Notes: generated from the letters alone by a model not told the origin. Numbered from the stretch's first letter, positions 35,508 to 45,189 are shown. The stretch is DNA of 64,000 nucleotides from Trujillonella endophytica (GCF_900110555.1 NZ_FOEE01000002.1:310001-374000); one strand, 5' to 3'. Numbers and translations: made by a program.

Positions 35508-38500
35508 TCAGGCGACCGTGACGTCCGGAAGGGCACGGTCCCTGACCTTGTGAAGGACGGTCACGATGCCGTCGACCTCGTCCTCGGTGAAGATCGAGTC
35601 CGGCCCGTGGGGTGCGCTGTCGGTGAACGGGGACTCGTAGAGGCGGCCGACGTCCATAACCCCATTGGCGGTCAGGTGCTCGACGATGAGCTGGACGAAC
35701 CGGATCTGGTTGGCCGAGTACGCGCCGTCGGACAGGTAGCGGTCGAATGCGGCGATCGCAGCCTCCCGGTCCAGACCTACCAGGGTGCGGATGAACAGCC
35801 CGAGCCCCCGGGACTCCTCGCGGGCGCGCGCGATGTCGGCCTCGCTACCGGCGCCCGACGCCATCAGCATCGCCTCCAGCGCCGCTAGGTCCTCCGGTGT
35901 GAGTTGGAGGTTGCGGCGCAGCCGCTGCAGGGCCAGGTGATCTTCGTGGTCGCGGAGGTAAGCGCGGGCCTTCGCGCGAAACCGTTCCCAGTTGGTGCCC
36001 GGGGTGACGCCGGGCAGCTCGACCACGCTGCTCTCGCCGAGCTCGTCGGCGAAGTTGGAGTAGACGACGGCGCGCCGAGACTTCTCCACGAACCGCACGA
36101 GCCCGCGGATTCGGCGCCGGGCGAGCTCGAGCATCGGGAGGGTGACGTCGACCCACCATTCGTCGCCGGACAGCTCCTCGAGTAGCCGCTCCTGTGCCTT
36201 AACCGAGGGGATTCCGGTCTGGCTGAGGAGCGCTGCCGCGATGTCCTGCACCTGCGTGCGCAGCCGCTCGAACAGGATGGCATCGCCGTCGAGCCGGGCG
36301 AGCTGCAGTCGCAGCAGGATCAGGTCGAAGCGTTTGGCGTGCTCGTCGTCGTCCCGCTTGGTGGAGGGCAGGCCGGCGAGGTGGCGGGCGATGTTGCCGG
36401 CCTTCTCCGGCGTCAGCTGGTGCCAGGCGTTGAAGTCGGAGTACGTCTCGACCCATTGTCTGGCCGGGCGGACCAGGAAGTTGTCGACGTTCATGCCTAC
36501 CACTACTTCGCGCAGCGTCCAGGCGACGTCGACGCGCAGGCCGCGCTCGCTGGCCTCACCCTGCCCGACCTCGGGTTGGCTACCGGAGTCTGCGCCCGCG
36601 CCTATTTGATCCAGTGCGGTGAGCAGTCCCAGTCGGGCTTCGAACAGCCGCTCGGCGAGCGACTTCTGCAGCGACCCGCCGGAGTCGGGCAGGTTCTGGC
36701 TGAAGAACTCGAGGTTGCCGCAGAAGTCGAAGACGTAGAAGTTCTTTTTGTCCTCTCCCGGTCCGTAGAGGTCGGGGCACAGGCGGGTCCCGCGGCCGAT
36801 CATCTGCCAAAACTTGCTCTTGGCGCGGATGAGCTTGAAGAAGACGAGGTTGACGACCTCGGGGACGTCGATGCCGGTGTCCAGCATGTCGACGGAGATT
36901 GCGATATGGGGCGCCTTGTCCTTGACCGAGAAATCGTCGATCAAGCTCTGGGCGTAGGTCACCGAGTGGGTGATGGTCCGGGCAAATTGGCCGGCGTACT
37001 CGGGGTAGTTCGCGTCGAAGCGCTTCTGAATGAATTCGGCGTGGGCCTGATTCTTGGCGAAGACGATGGTCTTCCCGAGCCGGTCACCGCCGGCGACCTT
37101 GTGACCGTCCTTCATCAGGGTGGCGAGGACCTTGTCGACGGTGTCGGCGTTGAACAGAAACTTGTTGAGCTCCTCTGCCGAGACGGCGTCGGGGATGTCG
37201 CCGTCCTCGCTCCACTCAATGGAGTCCCAGTCGTCCTTTTCCTCCTCGCTGAGCTCGTCATAGCGGATGCCTTCGCGGAGGAACTTGGTGGGCACCGACA
37301 CAGCCACCGGCGGCACCAGGTAGCCGGCGGCTACGGCTTCGTCGAGGCTGTAGGCGTCGGTGGGAACCCCGTCTTCGAGGTTGAACAATGAGTAGGTGTT
37401 GCGGTCGACCTCGTCCTTCGGCGTGGCGGTGAGGCCTACCAGCAGCGAGTCGAACCAGGAAAAGATGGAGCGGTACTTCTGGTAGACCGATCGGTGGGCC
37501 TCGTCGATGACAATGAGGTCGAAGTAGCCCGGTCCGAACAGCCGGCGACCGGCGGCGGTCTCGTTGATCAGGTTCATCATTGTCGGGTATGTCGAGACGT
37601 ACACCCGGCCGTCGGCGACCTTCTCGGTCACTAGATTCACCGTGGTCGCGTTCGGCAGGTGGGTTTTGAAGGCCCCGACGGCCTGGTTGACCAGGGCGGT
37701 GCGGTCGGCGAGGAACAGGACCCGCTTGACCCACCCGGCGCGCATCAGCTGATCGACCAGCGCGATGACGGTTCGGGTCTTGCCGGAGCCGGTGGCCATC
37801 ACCAGCAGGGCGGCCCTCTGCTTGGCGGAGAAGGTCTCCCCCACTGCCCGGATGGCGCGTTGCTGGTAGTGGCGCTCGACGATGCTCTTGTCGATGGGCG
37901 CGTCAGCCAGCGGCAGGCGGCCGGTTCGGCGCTGCACCATCAGTTCGAGCTCGTCGGCGGTGAAGAAGCCCTCGACCCGGCGCGGTGGGTAGCCGGCGGC
38001 GTCGTCCCATAGCCAAGTCTGGTAGCCGTTGGTGTAGCAGATGACCGGCCGGCGGCCGGTCATCTGCTGCAGGCAGTCGGCGTACAACTTGGCCTGCTGT
38101 TGGCCTACCGCCGGCTCGACGGTGGTCTTCTTCGCCTCCACGACCGCGAGCGGCAGCCCGTCGCTGCCCCACAGCACGTAGTCGACGTAGCCCTTGCCCT
38201 CAGCGTTGGGCATGCCGGTGACCTCAAACTCGCGGTCCCGGACGTCGGTGAGCTGCCAGCCCGCCTCGCGGAGAAGTTCGTCGATGATGAGGTCGCGGGT
38301 CTGGGCCTCGGAGTAGTCGTGCGTGTCGGTCAGCGTGTTCGCGGCCTGCGCCGCATTGATCTGCTGGCGCAACTCCTCGATCTCGGCGTCCTTCGCCGCT
38401 GCGAGCTCGTCCCGCTCCCTTAGAGCGCGGCCGTGAGCCTCGTCCTGCTGGCGAAAATCCTCCGCGAGCTTCACGACGTCCGCCCGGCTCAGCGGCGCCT

Positions 38501-38966
38501 GACTGCCCGCGAGCTTCGGGTCGAACACCGCCCCGGTCGGCACCGCGGCCGGTTTGGCGGAGTATCGAAAAGCCGTCCACACCACCACGTGATGCAGCTC
38601 TCGCAGCACGTCAACCGCAGCCCGAGCCGGAATGGGTTGCGCGTCATGAACCGCCCGGTTGCCCAACTTGCGGAGGAGATTCAACTTCTGTGTGATTCCA
38701 ACGCCGACGCGGCGCTGGAACGCCGCCTGGTTGATTCGGGCAGACAGGTCGTCCTTGTACGGGATAGCCAACCCGTCGACGTCGTAGACCAGCCCCACCA
38801 GTTGCTCCGCAGCCCGACGGGCGTAGAAGCACGCCGACCGGGGGTCCGAAGCCAGGTAGGCCTCGGCCTGCGTGCAGTCCGCATGAACATCGGGCCACTC
38901 ACCTGCGATGAAGTCGAAGTTGCCGGCCGCTGCACGCTGCCGCCCCACCTCCGCGCCGGTCATCAC
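35508..38966 (-). CDS. hsdR: Type I restriction enzyme R subunit
   Basis: This is the restriction and translocation subunit, 1152 aa. A DUF4145-like N-terminal domain (SACFYARRAAEQLVGLVYDV) precedes the nuclease motif YVDYVLWGSDGLPLAVVEAK. The SF2 helicase then follows with Walker A MATGSGKTRT, DEAH box LIVIDEAHRSVY and motif III VGLTATPKDEVD. An EcoEI-type C-terminal domain ends the protein, suggesting the EcoEI-like type IB/IC branch. The GTG/ATG start overlaps the hsdS stop. The frame is complete and motifs intact. Confidence 0.95.
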   Translation of the reverse strand: MMTGAEVGRQRAAAGNFDFIAGEWPDVHADCTQAEAYLASDPRSACFYARRAAEQLVGLVYDVDGLAIPYKDDLSARINQAAFQRRVGVGITQKLNLLRKLGNRAVHDAQPIPARAAVDVLRELHHVVVWTAFRYSAKPAAVPTGAVFDPKLAGSQAPLSRADVVKLAEDFRQQDEAHGRALRERDELAAAKDAEIEELRQQINAAQAANTLTDTHDYSEAQTRDLIIDELLREAGWQLTDVRDREFEVTGMPNAEGKGYVDYVLWGSDGLPLAVVEAKKTTVEPAVGQQQAKLYADCLQQMTGRRPVICYTNGYQTWLWDDAAGYPPRRVEGFFTADELELMVQRRTGRLPLADAPIDKSIVERHYQQRAIRAVGETFSAKQRAALLVMATGSGKTRTVIALVDQLMRAGWVKRVLFLADRTALVNQAVGAFKTHLPNATTVNLVTEKVADGRVYVSTYPTMMNLINETAAGRRLFGPGYFDLIVIDEAHRSVYQKYRSIFSWFDSLLVGLTATPKDEVDRNTYSLFNLEDGVPTDAYSLDEAVAAGYLVPPVAVSVPTKFLREGIRYDELSEEEKDDWDSIEWSEDGDIPDAVSAEELNKFLFNADTVDKVLATLMKDGHKVAGGDRLGKTIVFAKNQAHAEFIQKRFDANYPEYAGQFARTITHSVTYAQSLIDDFSVKDKAPHIAISVDMLDTGIDVPEVVNLVFFKLIRAKSKFWQMIGRGTRLCPDLYGPGEDKKNFYVFDFCGNLEFFSQNLPDSGGSLQKSLAERLFEARLGLLTALDQIGAGADSGSQPEVGQGEASERGLRVDVAWTLREVVVGMNVDNFLVRPARQWVETYSDFNAWHQLTPEKAGNIARHLAGLPSTKRDDDEHAKRFDLILLRLQLARLDGDAILFERLRTQVQDIAAALLSQTGIPSVKAQERLLEELSGDEWWVDVTLPMLELARRRIRGLVRFVEKSRRAVVYSNFADELGESSVVELPGVTPGTNWERFRAKARAYLRDHEDHLALQRLRRNLQLTPEDLAALEAMLMASGAGSEADIARAREESRGLGLFIRTLVGLDREAAIAAFDRYLSDGAYSANQIRFVQLIVEHLTANGVMDVGRLYESPFTDSAPHGPDSIFTEDEVDGIVTVLHKVRDRALPDVTVA

Positions 38967-40141
38967 AACTGCCCTGCGAACGCGTGACTTTGTATGGCCG
39001 AGAACAGCTCCTCGATCTCACGCTCGGAGCGAGTGGCGACCTCGAAGGCCCGCGCGGAGACATGTGCCCGCCTGACGAACTCCGCCTGAAGGCCCAGTGG
39101 GGGAACCGGCATGGGCATCTCCTTAATGATCCCCATGTTGAGGCCGTCCATGATCGAGCCCTTGGCCCGTTGCAGGAGGAAGCGGCGGGAGACGGGGTGC
39201 CAGAGGAAGCAGCCCCGGAGAAACTCCGGCAGCACCTGTGCACGGTCGACCGTGATAGCGCAGATGTGCTTGGTGTTGATGGCGGTCGGGATGTCCTCGG
39301 GGACAACCACGCATCTGCCGCACGTACCCATGATTGTGATTAGGACGTCTCCCGGAACCACCGTGTACCGCTTGAGCTTCTGATACTTCTCGGGGGTGAC
39401 GTAGCGCCGCCCGTGCCACCGAAAACGATTGGTGACGACGTTGTCGATGCCGAGTACGGCGACCCCCTCGTCGACGAACTCAGAATGCAGCAACTGACTG
39501 CCGAAGGGCCCGGTACGAATGGACCCCTTTTCCTGACTGCCGACCTCAGCGACGAACCGCAGCCTCTCGGTCATCCCTCCGAACATCTCCAAGAAGATGG
39601 CGCGCGGCAAATCGTCAAGCTGTCCAATGGACTGGCGTCGCCGGGCGCGGACGACGTCCGCCTGGTCGAGGACCGTTGCGATACGGCGCTGCTCTTCAAT
39701 CGATGGCACCGGTATCTCGACACGTGCGACGGTCGTTTTGGAGATCTCCTTGAACGTCGCGCCATTGCCGAGGGACTGTAGGTATGCCTTCTTAGAGCAC
39801 AGCCAGTGGTAGAGGTACTTGGCGTCCAGAACTTCAGCCTCCGGGATCAAACTCTTGAAGCCCTGGTTCGTCGCCATTGGTGCTCGGTTGATGGCAACGT
39901 GACCGATGGGAGCACGAGAACTGAGGAGCACTGAGCCCACCGGCAGCACCTTCGCAGAACAGCTTGCGAGCCCTGCCGCAGTGAGCTTGCGCGGCGTCGT
40001 CTCGATGTAAGCGCCGCTGAGCTCACTCAGGTCGGCTGGAGTCGCCCAAGCGACGTCACCGCCCCAGAAGTCAGGAACGGAACTCTTCGGCGTTGCCCCC
40101 GACACGATCTCGCAACACTCACCAAGCGCGACCATCCTCAC
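38963..40141 (-). CDS. hsdS: Type I restriction-modification specificity subunit
   Basis: The 392-aa S subunit has two target-recognition domains. The first begins MVALGECCEIVSGATPKSSV and ends in the conserved helix with VPSIEEQRRIATVLDQADVV. The second begins RTGPFGSQLLHSEFVDEGVA and ends with VPPLGLQAEFVRR. Thus a bipartite asymmetric recognition site is expected; its sequence cannot be read from here. Starts and stops overlap hsdM and hsdR by 4 nt, so the three genes are co-translated. Confidence 0.93.
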   Translation of the reverse strand: MRMVALGECCEIVSGATPKSSVPDFWGGDVAWATPADLSELSGAYIETTPRKLTAAGLASCSAKVLPVGSVLLSSRAPIGHVAINRAPMATNQGFKSLIPEAEVLDAKYLYHWLCSKKAYLQSLGNGATFKEISKTTVARVEIPVPSIEEQRRIATVLDQADVVRARRRQSIGQLDDLPRAIFLEMFGGMTERLRFVAEVGSQEKGSIRTGPFGSQLLHSEFVDEGVAVLGIDNVVTNRFRWHGRRYVTPEKYQKLKRYTVVPGDVLITIMGTCGRCVVVPEDIPTAINTKHICAITVDRAQVLPEFLRGCFLWHPVSRRFLLQRAKGSIMDGLNMGIIKEMPMPVPPLGLQAEFVRRAHVSARAFEVATRSEREIEELFSAIQSHAFAGQL

Positions 40142-41598
40142 GACAGCATCGCCTTTAGTTCTGCGAGCCCCTGGCGAATCTCAGCATCGAGCTTCTCGAT
40201 ACCTGCGATGATGTCTAGGGGAGGCTCGTACTCGACCTCGCCGTAAACAAGTTCTTTGTACCGACTCAGCGAGAGGTCACACTCCTGGGCGACGATGTCG
40301 GACTTGGGCACGCAGAAGCTCCGCTCGGTGCGCTCGCGCTTCAGTTCATCGCCATCACGCTCCGCCCAGCGCGCGAGCACGTCCGGAAGGTCATCGGCCC
40401 CGCCGGGAATGCGCTTGTCGTCAAGGCTGAAGCCATCGGCCTGAACGTCGTAGAACCAGACGTGCTCAGTACCGCCGCTGTTGGTCTTGGTGAAGAGCAG
40501 AATCGCAGTCGACACGCCCGCGTACGGCCTGAAGACACCGGACGGGAGCTTCACCACGGCGTCGAGCTTCTGGTCCTCGACCAGGATCTGGCGAAGGGTC
40601 TTGTGTGCCGTCGATGATCCGAAGAGCACTCCGTCGGGGACGATGACCGCTGCCCGTCCGCCGGGCTTAAGCAGCCGCAGGAACAAAGCAAGGAAGAGCA
40701 GTTCGGTCTTCTTCGTCTTGACGACGCGCTGCAAGTCCTTCGACGTTGACTCGTAATCGAGGCTGCCAGCGAATGGCGGGTTCGCGAGAATCAGGGAGTA
40801 GAGGCCCTCCTCCCCTGCCGCGCCCTCCGAGAGGGAGTCGCGGTAGCGGATGTCGGGTTGCTCGACCCCGTGCAACAGCATGTTCATGCTGCCGATGCGG
40901 AGCATGGTCGAGTCGAAGTCGTACCCGTGGAACATGCTGCGGTGGTAGTGCCGCCGCTGCTGCTCGTCCGTCATCACCGAAGGGTGTTCACGGCGCACGT
41001 ACTCGGATGCGGCCACGAGGAAGCCGGCGGTGCCGCAAGCCGGGTCGCAAACCTCATCCATCGGCTGGGGGGCGGTCATGTCGACCATCAGCTGGATGAT
41101 GTGCCGTGGCGTCCGGAACTGACCATTCTGACCGGCGCTGGCGATCTTGCTGAGCATGTACTCGTAGAGGTCCCCGTTGGTGTCGCGGTCCTGCATGGGG
41201 ACGTCGTCGAGCATGTCCACGACGCGCGAAAGCAGCGCCGGGGTCGGGATGGTGAACCGGGCGTCCTTCATGTGATCGGAGTAAGTGGACCCGTCTCCGC
41301 CGAGTCGACGCAGGAACGGGAAGACGCCTTCGCCGATCACCTGGTGCATGACCCCGGGCTCGAAGTCCTTGAACCGGGACCAGCGCAGGTCCGCCTCGCC
41401 GGGCTGGAAGATCGGGTCTTCGATCGGCTCGCCGGTGCGGTTGGCCTTCCGCTCCTTCACCGTCTGCAGGTCATCCAGCCGGCGGATGAAGAGCAGGTAG
41501 GTGATCTGCTCGATGACCTCGAGGGGGTTGGAGATGCCTCCGGACCAGAAGGCGTCCCAGACTCGGTCGATCTTGCTCTTGAGCTCGCCATTGATCAT
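40138..41598 (-). CDS. hsdM: Type I restriction-modification methyltransferase subunit
   Basis: The 486-aa N6-adenine methyltransferase has the HsdM N-terminal helical domain (MINGELKSKIDRVWDAFWSG). SAM motif I is EVCDPACGTAGFLVAASEY and the catalytic motif IV is SLILANPPFAGSLDYE. The start ATG at 41598 was chosen because it begins the conserved N-terminal domain; a longer reading upstream is Arg/Ala-rich and not conserved-looking. It is the first gene of the operon. The methyltransferase should act with HsdS to protect host DNA. Confidence 0.94.
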   Translation of the reverse strand: MINGELKSKIDRVWDAFWSGGISNPLEVIEQITYLLFIRRLDDLQTVKERKANRTGEPIEDPIFQPGEADLRWSRFKDFEPGVMHQVIGEGVFPFLRRLGGDGSTYSDHMKDARFTIPTPALLSRVVDMLDDVPMQDRDTNGDLYEYMLSKIASAGQNGQFRTPRHIIQLMVDMTAPQPMDEVCDPACGTAGFLVAASEYVRREHPSVMTDEQQRRHYHRSMFHGYDFDSTMLRIGSMNMLLHGVEQPDIRYRDSLSEGAAGEEGLYSLILANPPFAGSLDYESTSKDLQRVVKTKKTELLFLALFLRLLKPGGRAAVIVPDGVLFGSSTAHKTLRQILVEDQKLDAVVKLPSGVFRPYAGVSTAILLFTKTNSGGTEHVWFYDVQADGFSLDDKRIPGGADDLPDVLARWAERDGDELKRERTERSFCVPKSDIVAQECDLSLSRYKELVYGEVEYEPPLDIIAGIEKLDAEIRQGLAELKAMLS

Positions 41599-42131
41599 GC
41601 CGGTGCACCAGCTCCCAGCGTTGCCGACATTCTCGCGCGCGGTGGCACGTGCAACCCCCTCGATTGTCTGAGCACAGGCACGGTAGCCCGGCACCCGCTG
41701 CGCAGTGGGCAACCGAACACGGTCGGTGACGCCAGCGCGCGGATGACCTCGTGCTGGCGCGGGAGTCGCCCCTTCTGTGGGCTGTGGCCTCACTGTGTTC
41801 GAGCGCGGACACCAACGATTTTCGTCGAGGAGCAGTCGGGCAGAGCCACGTCGGCACCGACCGGCGGCGGGGTCGACCACCCGCCACTACAGCCGGATCC
41901 GCTTACGGGGGGCTGCAACTTGGGGAAGGAGCTGACGGTTTCGCTCGACCTCACGGTCCAAGTCCGTTTCGTCGTCCCGCGACGAGTTCGCTCAACCTCC
42001 GACGACCTTGGCACTCCAACCTAGGCGGCCGGAGCGAACTCCCAGGTGGCGATTGGTCACGTCGTGGTCACACGGGCCCGTTCGAAGCCCTTGATGAGCC
42101 CCTGAACAGGTCATATGGCGCTACGCGTCCC
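41599..42131. other. 533-bp region upstream of hsdM to attR
   Basis: No supported gene is found. It must contain the hsdM promoter. It ends at the 46-bp attR repeat. Confidence 0.5.
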
Positions 42132-42177
42132 GCCTTCCAAGCTGGCCATGCCGGTTCGATCCCGGTCACCCGCTCCA
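42132..42177 (+). repeat. attR: second copy of the tRNA-Gly 3' end
   Basis: It is identical over 46 bp to 21089-21134. The upstream bases do not form the 5' half of a tRNA, so this is the displaced original 3' end and marks the right border of the element. Confidence 0.95.
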
Positions 42178-42323
42178 GTCAGAGACGCAGCCCCGAATTC
42201 GGCGCTAGGCTTCGTACGCCCGCTTCATCAGGAGCAACACGGCCGCCCGCTGTCAGGCGTGGCGCCACGGTGCCGGGCCGGATGTGAGCCGGGCGAGCAC
42301 CCTTCATCGAGGGATCCACCGCG

Positions 42324-42899
42324 ATGCAGGGCTGTCTCAAGAAGCGCTATTCGTCCCGACCCGCCGCACTGGTCGCGCTCAGGGCCATTCGGAAGTGGAG
42401 CCAGGCGCGTCAACGGAAAGTGCCGACGGGCGCCTACCTCTGCCCGCTGTGCCGTGGGCAGTGGCACCTGACCTCCAAGACGCCGACGCAGGCCCCGCCG
42501 TGGCGAAAGAAGCGTCCGTCCGAGTTGTTCGACTTCAGGTGCCAGGACTGCCTCCCGGGCTCTCAGGCGGACCGAACCCCGTCATCAAGGACCCGGACGA
42601 CCATCGAGCGTCCTGCCGTGCACGCGGTGCATGCCGTCAGATCCCCGCCGACCGCCCCGATCGCGGGCGCCGAAGAGGTCGGGGAACGGCGACGGCCCCA
42701 GCAGCGTCGTCCGAGCTGCTGGGGCCGCCTCCGGGGGTGCGCCGGGCTAGAAGATCGGCGTCAGACGCGGTGGCCGCTGCGACGCCCGGTCACCGTCGCC
42801 GCGATGACGACGAGGATCGCCGCGAGGATGATGCTGATGATCCAGCGGATCCAGTCGATGCCCTTGGTCTCGTCGACACCGAGGGCAGCGGCGGCGTAG
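42324..42899 (+). CDS. Small zinc-ribbon-like protein with anomalous C-terminal extension
   Basis: The first 52 or so residues look real: KKRYSSRPAALVALRAIRKW followed by AYLCPLCRGQWHLTSK. This matches a widespread small actinobacterial protein type with a CxxC...WHLT zinc-ribbon-like end, often of only 55-80 aa. Here the frame runs on for another 130 residues of Arg/Ser/Pro-rich sequence and crosses the GlsB-like gene on the other strand, so the native stop has probably been lost or shifted. It lies 147 bp outside attR. Function is unknown. Confidence 0.5.
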   Translation: MQGCLKKRYSSRPAALVALRAIRKWSQARQRKVPTGAYLCPLCRGQWHLTSKTPTQAPPWRKKRPSELFDFRCQDCLPGSQADRTPSSRTRTTIERPAVHAVHAVRSPPTAPIAGAEEVGERRRPQQRRPSCWGRLRGCAGLEDRRQTRWPLRRPVTVAAMTTRIAARMMLMIQRIQSMPLVSSTPRAAAA

Positions 42900-43033
42900 T
42901 AGCCGATCAGGACCCCGCCGATACCGCAGAGCACGGTCAGCCAGAGCGGGATGTTGTCCCGGTCGCCCGGAGCGACGAACTTGCCGAGCAACCCGATGAT
43001 CAGACCGGCGACGAGGACTCCGATGATCTCCAT
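42761..43033 (-). CDS. GlsB/YeaQ/YmgE family membrane protein
   Basis: The 90-aa transglycosylase-associated-type protein has three hydrophobic segments with the family's small-residue motifs: GVLVAGLIIGLLGKFVAPG, LTVLCGIGGVLIGYYAAAAL and WIISIILAAILVVIAATV. These proteins are stress-induced inner-membrane proteins of unknown mechanism. The ATG at 43033 begins the first segment (MEIIGVLVAG). It stands alone between the zinc-ribbon-like gene and gntP. Confidence 0.9.
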   Translation of the reverse strand: MEIIGVLVAGLIIGLLGKFVAPGDRDNIPLWLTVLCGIGGVLIGYYAAAALGVDETKGIDWIRWIISIILAAILVVIAATVTGRRSGHRV

Positions 43034-43152
43034 GATGCTGCCTTCCGCTCGGGGGCCGGGGGTCTCACGAGCCTCCTGTACCCAGGACGAACACTGCCGC
43101 ACCTGATGTCCGCTGCCCACGGGTTCCTGCATGGGCCGGGCGCACGTCGCCG

Positions 43153-44622
43153 CTAGACGACCACCGACAGCGCCAGCACGCAGAGCAGCCCGACGACGGA
43201 GATGACGGTCTCCATCACCGACCAGCTCTTGATCGTCTGCCCCACGGTCATCCCGAAGTACTCCTTGACCAGCCAGAAGCCGGCGTCGTTGACGTGGGAG
43301 AAGAACAGCGACCCGGCGCCGATGGCCAGACACAGCAGGGCGAGGGTCGGGTCGTCCAGCCCCTCCGCGAGCGGCACGACGATGCCGGCCGCGGTGATGG
43401 TCGCGACCGTCGCCGAGCCGGTGGCCAGCCGGATGCCGACGGCGACCAGCCAGCCCAGCACCAGCGGGGAGAGCGACGCGCCCTCGGCCCAGTCGGCGAT
43501 GAGGCCACCGATGCCGGAGTCGACCAGCAGCTGCTTGAACCCGCCACCGGCGGCGACGATGAGCAGGATCCCCGCGATCGCCGGCAGCGCTCCCCCGGTC
43601 ACGCTGCTGAGCTCGTCGCGCCCGAACCCGACCGCGATGCCCAGCGTGAACATGGCGACGATCAGCCCGATGAGCAGCGCCACCGACGGGTTCCCGAGGA
43701 CGTCGGTGAACTTCTGCAGCCCGTTCTCCGGGTCGTCGACGACGAGCTCCACGACCGCCCGGATCAGCATGAGCACGATCGGCAGCAGGATCGTCGCCAC
43801 GGTGGCGCCGAAGCTCGGCTGCCGCCGCGGCCTGCCCGTTCCGCCGTTGTCGTCCCCGGGCTGGCCGAGGTCGCGCTCGACGTCGTCCGGGCCCGCCCCG
43901 GACGAGCCGGACGAGCCCGCGCTGCCCGTCTCCCGGGCGCCGACCGCGACCAGCGGCTCCGGGTGCGCGATCTCGACCCGCGCGGAGATGAACGCGCCGA
44001 ACATCGGTCCGGCGACGATCACCGTCGGGATCGCCACGATCAGGCCGAACAGCAGCACCAGGCCGAGGTCGGCGCCCAGGCTCGAGATGGCGACGAGCGG
44101 GCCCGGGTGCGGCGGGACGAAGCCGTGCAGCACCGAGAGGCCGGCCAGCGCCGGGATGCCCACGAGCAGCACCCGCTGGTTGCTGCGGCGGGCGACCAGC
44201 AGCACGATCGGAATCAGCAGGACGACGCCCACCTCGAAGAACAGCGGGATACCGATCAGCGCGGCGACCCCGCCCATCGCCCAGGGCAGGGCAGCCGGAC
44301 TCACCCGATCGACGATCCGGTTCACGATGCGGTCCGCGCCGCCGGACTGCGTGAGCAGCCCGCCGATCATCGCGCCCAGCGCGATCAGCAGCCCGACGCT
44401 GCCAGTCGTCGCGCCGAGCCCGGTGGTGAAGCTCGTGATGATGTCGCTGGCCGGTACGCCGGCGAACACCCCGAGGACCGCGGAGCCGAGGATCAGCGAC
44501 ACGAAGGGGTGCACCTTCAGCACGGTGATCAGCACGACGACGGCCGCGATCCCCAGCAGCGCGGCGACGATCAGCTGGGTGTCGCTGTCGGTGTGCTGCA
44601 CGGTCTCGGCGAGCACGGTCAC
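43153..44622 (-). CDS. gntP: Gluconate:H+ symporter (GntP family)
   Basis: The 489-aa membrane permease with about 12-13 hydrophobic helices carries GntP-family features: VHPFVSLILGSAVLGVFAG, PLFFEVGVVLLIPI, HGFVPPHPGPL and GSLFFSHVNDAGFWLVKEY. A hydrophilic Gly/Ser/Asp-rich loop lies mid-protein at about residues 235-275. The GTG at 44622 overlaps the gluconokinase stop by 4 nt. Together they import D-gluconate and trap it as 6-phosphogluconate. No GntR regulator gene is adjacent. Confidence 0.93.
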   Translation of the reverse strand: MTVLAETVQHTDSDTQLIVAALLGIAAVVVLITVLKVHPFVSLILGSAVLGVFAGVPASDIITSFTTGLGATTGSVGLLIALGAMIGGLLTQSGGADRIVNRIVDRVSPAALPWAMGGVAALIGIPLFFEVGVVLLIPIVLLVARRSNQRVLLVGIPALAGLSVLHGFVPPHPGPLVAISSLGADLGLVLLFGLIVAIPTVIVAGPMFGAFISARVEIAHPEPLVAVGARETGSAGSSGSSGAGPDDVERDLGQPGDDNGGTGRPRRQPSFGATVATILLPIVLMLIRAVVELVVDDPENGLQKFTDVLGNPSVALLIGLIVAMFTLGIAVGFGRDELSSVTGGALPAIAGILLIVAAGGGFKQLLVDSGIGGLIADWAEGASLSPLVLGWLVAVGIRLATGSATVATITAAGIVVPLAEGLDDPTLALLCLAIGAGSLFFSHVNDAGFWLVKEYFGMTVGQTIKSWSVMETVISVVGLLCVLALSVVV

Positions 44623-45179
44623 GACGACGCCTCGCCGGTCGGCACGGAGACCCGCTCCTCGCCGAGCGCCCGCAGCAGGGAGCCGGCGACCTCGCCCGGC
44701 GCGCCGGCGCCGGAGATCGTGGCGCCCGGTTCGTCGGGCTGCAGCTGTTCGAGCGTCGCGAGCTGGCTCTCCAGCAGGGACGGCGGCATGTAGTGGCCCT
44801 GCCGCTCCTCGACCCGCCGGCGGAGCAGCGCCGCATCGACGGTGACGTGCGCGAACCAGACCGACGGGTGGCCCTCGCGGAGCAGGTCCCGGTAGCTGCG
44901 CTTGAGCGCCGAGCAGGTGACGACGACGGAGGTCCCGGCCGCCTCGTGCTCGCCGATCCATCCCGCGAGCCGGCGCAGCCAGGGCCAGCGGTCGTCGTCG
45001 TCCAGCGGGGTGCCGGCCCGCATCTTCTCGACGTTCTCCGGGGGGTGGAACTCGTCGCCCTCGGCGAACTCCCATCCCAGGCGTGACACGAGCTCGGCGG
45101 CGACGGTGGACTTGCCGGAGCCGGACACCCCCATCACGACGATCGTGGTCGTGCCGGGTCCTGCGGTCTGGTCCGCCAT
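44619..45179 (-). CDS. gntK: Gluconokinase
   Basis: The 186-aa kinase phosphorylates gluconate to 6-phosphogluconate for the pentose phosphate pathway. The P-loop is VMGVSGSGKST, followed by the substrate segment AEGDEFHPPENVEKMRAGTP, LDDDDRWPWL and CSALKRSYRD. These are all hallmarks of the GntK/IdnK family. ATG at 45179 (MADQTAGPG) gives the normal length. It is the first gene of the gntK-gntP pair, directly upstream of gntP with a stop/start overlap. Confidence 0.95.
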   Translation of the reverse strand: MADQTAGPGTTTIVVMGVSGSGKSTVAAELVSRLGWEFAEGDEFHPPENVEKMRAGTPLDDDDRWPWLRRLAGWIGEHEAAGTSVVVTCSALKRSYRDLLREGHPSVWFAHVTVDAALLRRRVEERQGHYMPPSLLESQLATLEQLQPDEPGATISGAGAPGEVAGSLLRALGEERVSVPTGEASS

Positions 45180-45189
45180 GATCCCGACG

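Larger units (their letters stand above)
21135..42177. mobile_element. 21-kb integrative element in tRNA-Gly(TCC)
   Basis: The element is bounded by perfect 46-bp direct repeats and carries a tyrosine integrase, a MerR/excisionase-type HTH protein, IS110 transposases and two defence-like gene sets. Its left half has visibly lower GC and different codon use (many A/T third positions) from the chromosome. No replication or conjugation genes are recognisable, so it is a genomic island or mobilisable element rather than a complete AICE or prophage. The integrase lies near the middle, not beside an att site. Confidence 0.9.

Noticed and set aside
42115-42177. A second tRNA-Gly gene at the right border
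   Set aside because: Only the 3' 46 bp are present; no 5' acceptor or D-arm precedes them. It is attR.
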